Source: Stemphylium vesicarium
Lineage: Eukaryota > Ascomycota > Dothideomycetes > Pleosporales > Pleosporaceae
Assembly: GCA_004380135.1 (NCBI GenBank)
Contig: QXCR01000011.1
Location: 1 to 64,000, forward strand
Length of the DNA: 64,000 bases
Direction: 5' to 3'
In this document: positions 57,690-64,000 of the stretch, one piece after another
How positions within the stretch are numbered: the stretch's first letter is position 1
Layout: every line of letters starts with the position of its first letter
Program-made: the position numbers and the translations under genes
The notes under the pieces: generated by a model
Databases searched by the model: none
Seen by the model: the letters and a program-made list of their open reading frames with translations, nothing else
What the model was told of the DNA's origin: nothing

Positions 57690-60689
57690 TTAACCTCCAG
57701 CAACCACAGCCAAGCCCTCATAAATCTGTCGCCTAACCCGCGAAAATGTGGCAGCATCATTGTTCCTCGGATCCAAATTCCCATACGCTCCACCATCGAT
57801 TTCAATCTGGCCCGTAGCCGTTTTGCGCACAGCGACAGTCCCATTGATAACCAGCACACCCTCGCCGCGGAACTCAGCTTGCATACCATTAGTATTCATA
57901 AGCTTCCTGAGATCTGCGAGGCGCAAGTCGCCAACATGGAAGGGCTGAGCAACAGAACGAACAGCAGTAGCCATATTGTTGGGTACAACGTCAAGGATAG
58001 GCGTGTCGTTTGATTTATCGCTAGAGACAGGTATGGCAGGGGCGTCAAGGCGAGCCTTCTTCTTCGCTGGCGTGTCCGCTTCTTCTTTAATTTCAGGCTC
58101 AAGGCTCGCGGCTGCGAGACGACCCGTTATGGCTACGACGCCCATGCCACGCACGTTCTGCCAGCGCAGATTGCGCACCATGCTGCGACTGAGCTTGACG
58201 CTCCAGGCATTTGTGTCGACGCTCGCGTCGATTATCATGCCGATTGTGGGCGTGAAGACGTCGATGGCGTTGGCGGAGTCCGTGTTCGCGTTCAGTGCTA
58301 TGCGGCTGATTTCTGCTAGCTCGAGCGTCTCTTCATGCTCGCCACCGACGAAGATTAGCTTACGTGGTCGGATGAGGGGGATTAGTTGTTGGATTGTGCG
58401 CCGGTCGTGGAGACCGGTGAAGTCGACGAAAGCTATCCGACACCGGATTTCAAGCGTCTCGGACTCGATGATGACTTTTGAAGGGCCTTCCACCTTGTCG
58501 GGGTCGTCCTCTGGCTCGCTGTCTGACTCTTCGTCTTCGCCTTCTCGTCCCTCTCGGTCTTTTCGCCGTTTCTGGTTGGCGTTTGCCTTGACGTTGTCGG
58601 TATTGTTGACTAGGTCGTCCCATCTTCTCTTCTGACCAACTGCATTCTCCTTCTTCGCACCCTCACCGCGAAGAGCTTCACCTGCTGTGTTGTCTTCCTC
58701 TTCGGCACGCGCAAAGTCTTCAGGGCGGATGAGATCGCCAAAGTCGTCCGTCCGACGCTTTTTCGCCTGGAACGGAAACATCCTCTCCTTTCCTTTCTTG
58801 CCCTGTACTTCGTAGTCATGGACGTTCTTGCGGCGGACAAGTACATTGACTCCGAGCTCCGCATCTGTCATACCGAGCTTGTTACGCGCGTGCTGCAGAG
58901 CGACGGTCGCATTGAGAGCCTTTCCTCGGTAGCCGTCGCCAGAGCCTTCTGAACTTTCCGACTCGGTCGATGATCTGTCATCCACGACGTCGGCGGATGT
59001 TTCGAGTAACGCTGCATTGTCTCCGCCCATGGTAGTTTGGCGCTGCCTTTGGCTGGCGAGGAATTGCTGATAAAGCGGTACTTCGTCACCCTCTAGTGCA
59101 ACAGCTCGTATGGTATCCAAGGGAGCCTGGTCGCCGGAGGCGTCGATGATCGTAGTAGAAGGCGCGTCTTGTCCTGGCGATGCATTGCGCTGATTCCATA
59201 TGTCCCAGAGGTATCGGCCGAGGCCCTTCTTTTGTGAACCCAATTCCCCGGCTCTTTCTGTGAGGATGACCAGATTCTTCTCGTCGGAGGCTAGGCTTCG
59301 AAGAGCATCTTTTGAAAATCCCCACTCAAGTGTAGCGTCGCTTGCCAGAATCACTCGCGGCCCCGCTGCGCCGAGCATACGGGCTACCCGCGTCTTGCGT
59401 TCCAGCAATGTGATGTGCTTGAAATCGAAAGGAACTCTGGCCCTATCCTCCTCCTTTCCACCTCTGTTTCGTCGATCCTGGTCTGCTGCGCTGGCCTCAA
59501 ACTCTTTCACGATACCTTCCTCCATCCACTCCAACATGCTTCGTACATAGCGCATTGTTGCACCGCCTGTTCGGCTCGCTAGGTAGACCTTTGCGTTGGC
59601 TAGCGGACTGTTGCTGCCCTCCTCAGATGTTTCCCGCTGCCATGTCTCTTCGAGGAGATAAGACAATTCAAGGATACGAGCACTTGAATCTGAGGGAATC
59701 AATACAGTCCCGCCATTGGCCACTGTATCCCGTATCATTTCGAGAAGGGCCTCGTCTCGCTTGTTGGGTGACCTGGCGACCTTGACCATGTTGGTATTCC
59801 TACTGCTGCAAATCAAGGCAGTCGGGCGGCGCAATTGCTCCAAAACCTCTGAGCCGCTAGTACCAGGTCCACCAAGCCACGCAGCTCCAGAGAGGACATG
59901 CTCCCTAGCCTGGTTCCAGTCAACGGCGTAGACGACTGACTCCATGCCATGCTGAATATGCCATATCGAACCCCCCAGAGTGTGTCCAGCGCTGTATGCA
60001 GTGATGGTGAGACCGTTCAGTGGAGGCGAGTGCGGCGACGGGATGGGTTGATGTGGCTGCGAGTATCGAAGGGGGTTTATGCGGGCGAAGTAGTCGGCAA
60101 TTTCTTGGGCTGTGGGCGCCTGGAGGAGTATGTTTGGGTTCTTCCCGCCCTTGAGGGCCGACGAGAAGGAGTATGCGGACTCATTGAGGGCCTCGGTGGG
60201 TATTATGGAAGACGCGAGAGGCGTGGATTCGTAGAGGTCTTGTAGAAGGGTTCGGCCGAGCGAAATGACGGGGTTTGTCGCATAGACGGGTATTCGCGTG
60301 AACAGAGGGAAGTTCTTGCAGCAGTGTACGTAGGCGCCGAGATGCGCAGTGGTCGCGTGAGTGAGAAGGATGAACGAGAGGGTGGGGACATGTCTGGATG
60401 ATCAGCATTAGTTGTATTCTATGTATCAGGCATTTCTATGTCTAGCATCCGATGCAGCTCGCTGCCATATCCATGTGCATATGAAGCTGGAGACAAGACA
60501 TATAACCATCATTTGTTGATTCACAACTGGCTCCAGAACCTACCTCTCGATTTCCTTTAGCTGCTCTACGCTAAAATCTTCATCCCAGCCAACATCTATC
60601 AGGATCTGTATACCCCCATCGAACTCTAACAATGACTGCGACGCTGGCGACGAGCTCTGCGCGCCCAGAAGAGGTGTGAAGTTGAACAT
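57690..60689 (-). CDS. cft2: Cleavage and polyadenylation factor subunit Cft2 (CPSF100 homologue)
   Basis: Metallo-beta-lactamase/beta-CASP subunit of the pre-mRNA 3'-end processing complex. It partners the nuclease Ysh1/CPSF73 but is thought to be inactive itself. Two exons on the minus strand, 60544-60689 and 57690-60393, give 949 residues. MFNFTPLLGAQSSSPASQSL and LIDVGWDEDFSVEQLKEIER are typical Cft2 starts. The HxHxDH metal motif of active family members is replaced by THATTAHLG (residues 60-68), which fits Cft2. YSAGHTLGGSIWHI, YAVDWNQAREHVLSG and the beta-CASP region (TVLIPSDSSARILELSYLLE) follow. A long charged insert with KRRWDD and GEDEESDSEPEDDPDK separates these from the conserved C-terminal segment (RIAFVDFTGLHDRRTIQQLI, RPRKLIFVGGEHEE). 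The 150-nt intron splits Arg49. Confidence 0.95.
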
Positions 60690-63600
60690 TTCGGCAGCCG
60701 CTCGGTGTTTAGTAATAGGCGACTCTTAGCTCTCAACGCGCATGGTATTTGCGTGTTGGATTTGGATGTGTGAGTCGGTGATGTTCTTTGATAGACCCGT
60801 AAATGGAGAGGGCTGACGGCACGCGTCAGAGCGCGACTGCGCCCGGCCAAAGGTTTCTCCGCTGCCTGTGCCCCCAACCCAAAATCCTACGTCGCACAAG
60901 TCAATGCCAGGAACATGGCTGGTTGATTTTGGATTTGATCTCGATCGGCATTGCAAGATTGAGTTTGCCGCTACGGAAGGAAAGATAGCCTGGGCCGTAA
61001 TGTTCCTGCGGCGCCAAACATGTCGGGCACACAAGGCCAAGGACGGATTGGGAGAGAAGATGACCACGGCGATTTATGGCTGAACATTGTATCCAGAACT
61101 TGCTAATTGAGCTATCTAGACGCCCTCTGTGAAAAATTGTTGCGGACAGCAATGACAGTCCCATAACTACCAATACTCTCAGTGTCAGTCGATCATCCGC
61201 TCGCACATGCATCCGCTGGGAACCCCAGGATACCTTGTGTTTCACACAACGCGGCCAGCGACAGGGGGTTGTGCGGAGCAAAAGGCCGAGGAGCGGGAGG
61301 CGAGGCGCTCCAGACATGGTTGTCACTGTGTCCCGTTTGTAGGACGTGGCTGTGAAGCATTTTCCTCGCATGTGCAGCCCAGGAGGCTGCAAAAAAGGTC
61401 GTGTTAGTATCCCAGGCGGAACGGCGGAACGAAGCCGGTATGCACAACAACCCAACACGCCGCAAACGTGCAGCTCTCGTACTACCCATTCAACAATACC
61501 CACCCCAGCCCAGGTGCTGCAGATACGGGTGAGCCCTGAGGGTAACAATGCGTCCGAGGCTCTCCTGATATATCATGCCAGCGCAACCAGCTGAGAAGAC
61601 GTCATGACGGGTGTCAAAGAGGACCATGGTTCGTTCTGGCACGGCAATGCTAAGTATTAGTTTCACCCACTCCGCTCCAGAAGTCTTTGGAACCTCGCTC
61701 AACAATTGCTGCACATGCACCCGTCTGCAGCTATCGGCGGCGTCGCCAATGCTAGCGAATAGAGTGACGTGACGATCGCAAGTGACCCCGCAGCTAAACC
61801 TTGCCGCTAGAGCTGCAAGTCATTCGTCTCGTCTCTCCTCGGTTGCATGCGCCCGCCATTTTCGATACGCAAGAACGGGCTAATATCAGTCAGTCATGGC
61901 AGACGCCGCTATCAATACGCAGGGACGCTGGGTCTGACCCATATTCATCTGATCACTCTCAGGACAGTCACAACACTTGGTCGGATGGGTGTGGCGCGTC
62001 ATGATACTCGTCAGCCGCGGACATTGAGTCCCAGGAATGGCTGATTTCAAATTGGAAACAGAAAGATCGATCCAAGGTGGGCCACCCAGCTCCACATCGC
62101 GATGAGACGGCGGAACCAAAACATGATACCTTCTACCGAATCATGCTGGGTGAATGGCCTTGAGAGCTTGATTCACGGGGATCCGTCGGCGGTAATTCCC
62201 CCAGGAAGCTGCTGCCTTTGCTGAAAGATGCCACAGCATGCTGCCCAATTCTTCCCTAGCCTGGAATTTTTCTACCGGGTTCTCTGAAAAGGGTGTCAAA
62301 ATACGAGGCTACTTGACATGTTCATGTACATTTGCGCAAGGAGAGACGGACTGGAATCCTTTTCTGCACTTAACTCCGTCAAAGCGTTCGGCTGGGACCG
62401 AAGTCAGGGTACTGCGCAAACCCGCCCCGGAGCCAGCGCTGGGAGCGTGCCCCCTTTGTGCCCGTCGTCCCGCTCCGGCCGCAAAGTAACCAGATCCTCA
62501 GTACGCAGGGAATTGCATCGCGTAGAATACTGGTGTCATTCAAACATGGAGTCTACACAACCTGTCATCTTGTATCGTGTTCTTTGCTACATGCAGGCAG
62601 ACAGGTACAATATTCGTCAATCGTGCCCGAAGCAGGGCTAGATCGCAGTCACACTCTGATTTTCACTCGCTGACCGGCATGGCGATTGCGGGGGGTTGCG
62701 CATGCAAGCTTATGACATCTCGAACACACTTTGGCTGGCCGTTACTCGCTGGGCCTACCAGGAGCGCTGTCAAGGTGAGGATCTCCCAGGCTTCGCAATC
62801 CCTGAAATGTGGCTTGCTGCTGCAAATACTCAACGCGGCCTGGTCGGGTCGTCGGCATGTTATGATCGTCTCGACTGCTGCCACACAAGAACGCTCTAGA
62901 GCCGCAGCGCCGCGTCCGATTCGACCGGATCACAAGTGTGGAGAAGTAGTGTCGTCAGGTCACACACGCAAGGCATCGCGGAGATGTAGCACGATGAGCT
63001 GGGCGAGCTAAAGTGGGGCGGGTTATCGACTAAAGACGCCTCAAGTGTCGCATAGTCGCTAACCACTTGCGTGCGCGGCCATGAACTGATGGCGTCTGTG
63101 TGGTGACAATAAGCAGCAGATCGAGAAGGCAGCCAAAAACATAGCGAACTGACCTTGGCTGTCAGCAAAGTGGTCAATCAAATCTTATCCGATGCGTGCG
63201 AGGCCTACTAAGGCGTTCACACCCAGCCTGCAGCCTACCCCCCCGCTGTTAATCCCTGGTCACCAGCTTCGATACTGAGCGCTGTGCAGCCAACAGGAAC
63301 TGCGAAATGGCTAGCAGGTGAACCAAGATATGAAGCCGCTCGAAAGCGATTCATGCACCATCCGATACACACACTAAGAACGTCACGTTTCAATGCTCCA
63401 TGAAGTTTACAACCTCTGGACGACTTAGCGCCCACGCCGGCGACTGTTAATGAAGCCACCTGCAGCGCTCGCAACGACTCCAGTTGTCGTCAACACTGTC
63501 CTTCGTCTGCCCGGTGCTTGACTGTGAGCTTCGGTCAACTCTCTGCTTTAAGTCGACGGCGGCCCAGGGCCATGGTTACTGCGGGACCAGTGGATTACTT

Positions 63601-64000
63601 CTAGGATTATCCTCCATTACCAGTATTAGGGGCGAATTGGTCTTGTTGCTGCGACGCTACTTTAACACACTATATCCTCTCGCCTTTACCTTGCTCCGTA
63701 GCCTGGCTCGAAGCTATCCGGGCCTGCACTTTAATACCTAGTCGACATATCCCACCCGTTCGAGCAGATCCCTCGCACACCTTTTATCGCTTCGCCGCCC
63801 CCCTCACGCTGCTCACATCTCCCTTTGGTCTTTTCAACATCGACACCGACGGCTTATCACTAACATCCCCCCCCCCCCCCAAACATAACTTGCTTTCGCC
63901 CACCCCTGCCTGCGCTGGTCTGTGTTCAGCTCAGCCGTTCATCTCGGAACGACGCAGTTTTGCCGTTAGTTCCACCCCAATCTTATTGGATGTTCCGCGG
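60690..64000. other. 3.3 kb gene-poor right end
   Basis: No gene, tRNA or mobile element could be supported. A run of 14 C lies at 63867-63880. The C/T-rich last 400 bases resemble a fungal promoter or 5' leader, so a + strand gene may begin beyond the window. Confidence 0.45.
63867..63880. repeat. C14 homopolymer
   Basis: Fourteen consecutive C bases. The length may be imprecise because such runs are hard to sequence. Confidence 0.8.

Noticed and set aside
57976..58635. 219-codon + strand frame
   Set aside because: Antisense shadow of cft2.
1..64000. Secondary-metabolite cluster, CRISPR array, or defence island
   Set aside because: No polyketide synthase, peptide synthetase, P450 cluster, spaced direct repeats or prokaryotic-style operons are present; genes are unrelated housekeeping functions.

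Overview
The window comes from a filamentous ascomycete, most likely a dothideomycete (Pleosporales-like, by inference). The evidence is genes broken by short 46-150 nt introns with GTAAGT/GTATGT-type donors and CTAAC/CTGAC branch sites, typical fungal proteins (IPC synthase, Tps2, DUF3176, AA9 LPMO), intergenic gaps of 0.3-4 kb, and about 50% GC. I see no rRNA, tRNA, CRISPR array or intact transposon.

Layout. 1-8 kb: a single-exon NYN-domain protein and inositol phosphorylceramide synthase (Aur1). 8-14 kb: the AP-1 beta adaptin gene, head to head with an unannotated-looking 57-residue membrane protein, then a decayed DUF3176 gene. 14-19 kb: a secreted protein with Gln/Asn/Gly repeats and a PhzF-family protein. 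21-26 kb: a conserved 460-residue protein of unknown function and a BRCT protein. 27-33 kb: FEN1/Rad27 (with a 5-nt microexon), head to head with glutaryl-CoA dehydrogenase, then a Ubc4/5 E2. 33-41 kb: a Trf4/5-type nucleotidyltransferase with a frameshifted Glu/Lys-rich tail, trehalose-6-phosphate phosphatase Tps2, and a 79-residue protein. 42-49 kb: an amino-acid/GABA-type permease and an AA9 polysaccharide monooxygenase, separated by a gene-poor 3.9 kb. 51-61 kb: clathrin light chain and the CID protein Rtt103 (divergent pair), Hsp90 co-chaperone Cdc37, a BTB protein, and Cft2 of the mRNA 3'-end machinery. 60.7-64 kb: no gene seen.

Most genes are unlinked housekeeping genes: DNA repair and replication, RNA 3'-end processing and termination (Cft2, Rtt103, Trf4-like), clathrin traffic (Apl2 and the light chain), proteostasis (Ubc4, Cdc37) and trehalose/sphingolipid metabolism. 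There is no secondary-metabolite cluster and no defence system. The observations most worth checking are the FEN1 microexon that encodes catalytic Asp34, the small genes assembled from short exons, the double-frameshift tail of the nucleotidyltransferase, and the DUF3176 pseudogene. Intron boundaries were worked out by hand from splice signals and reading frame, and none has transcript support.
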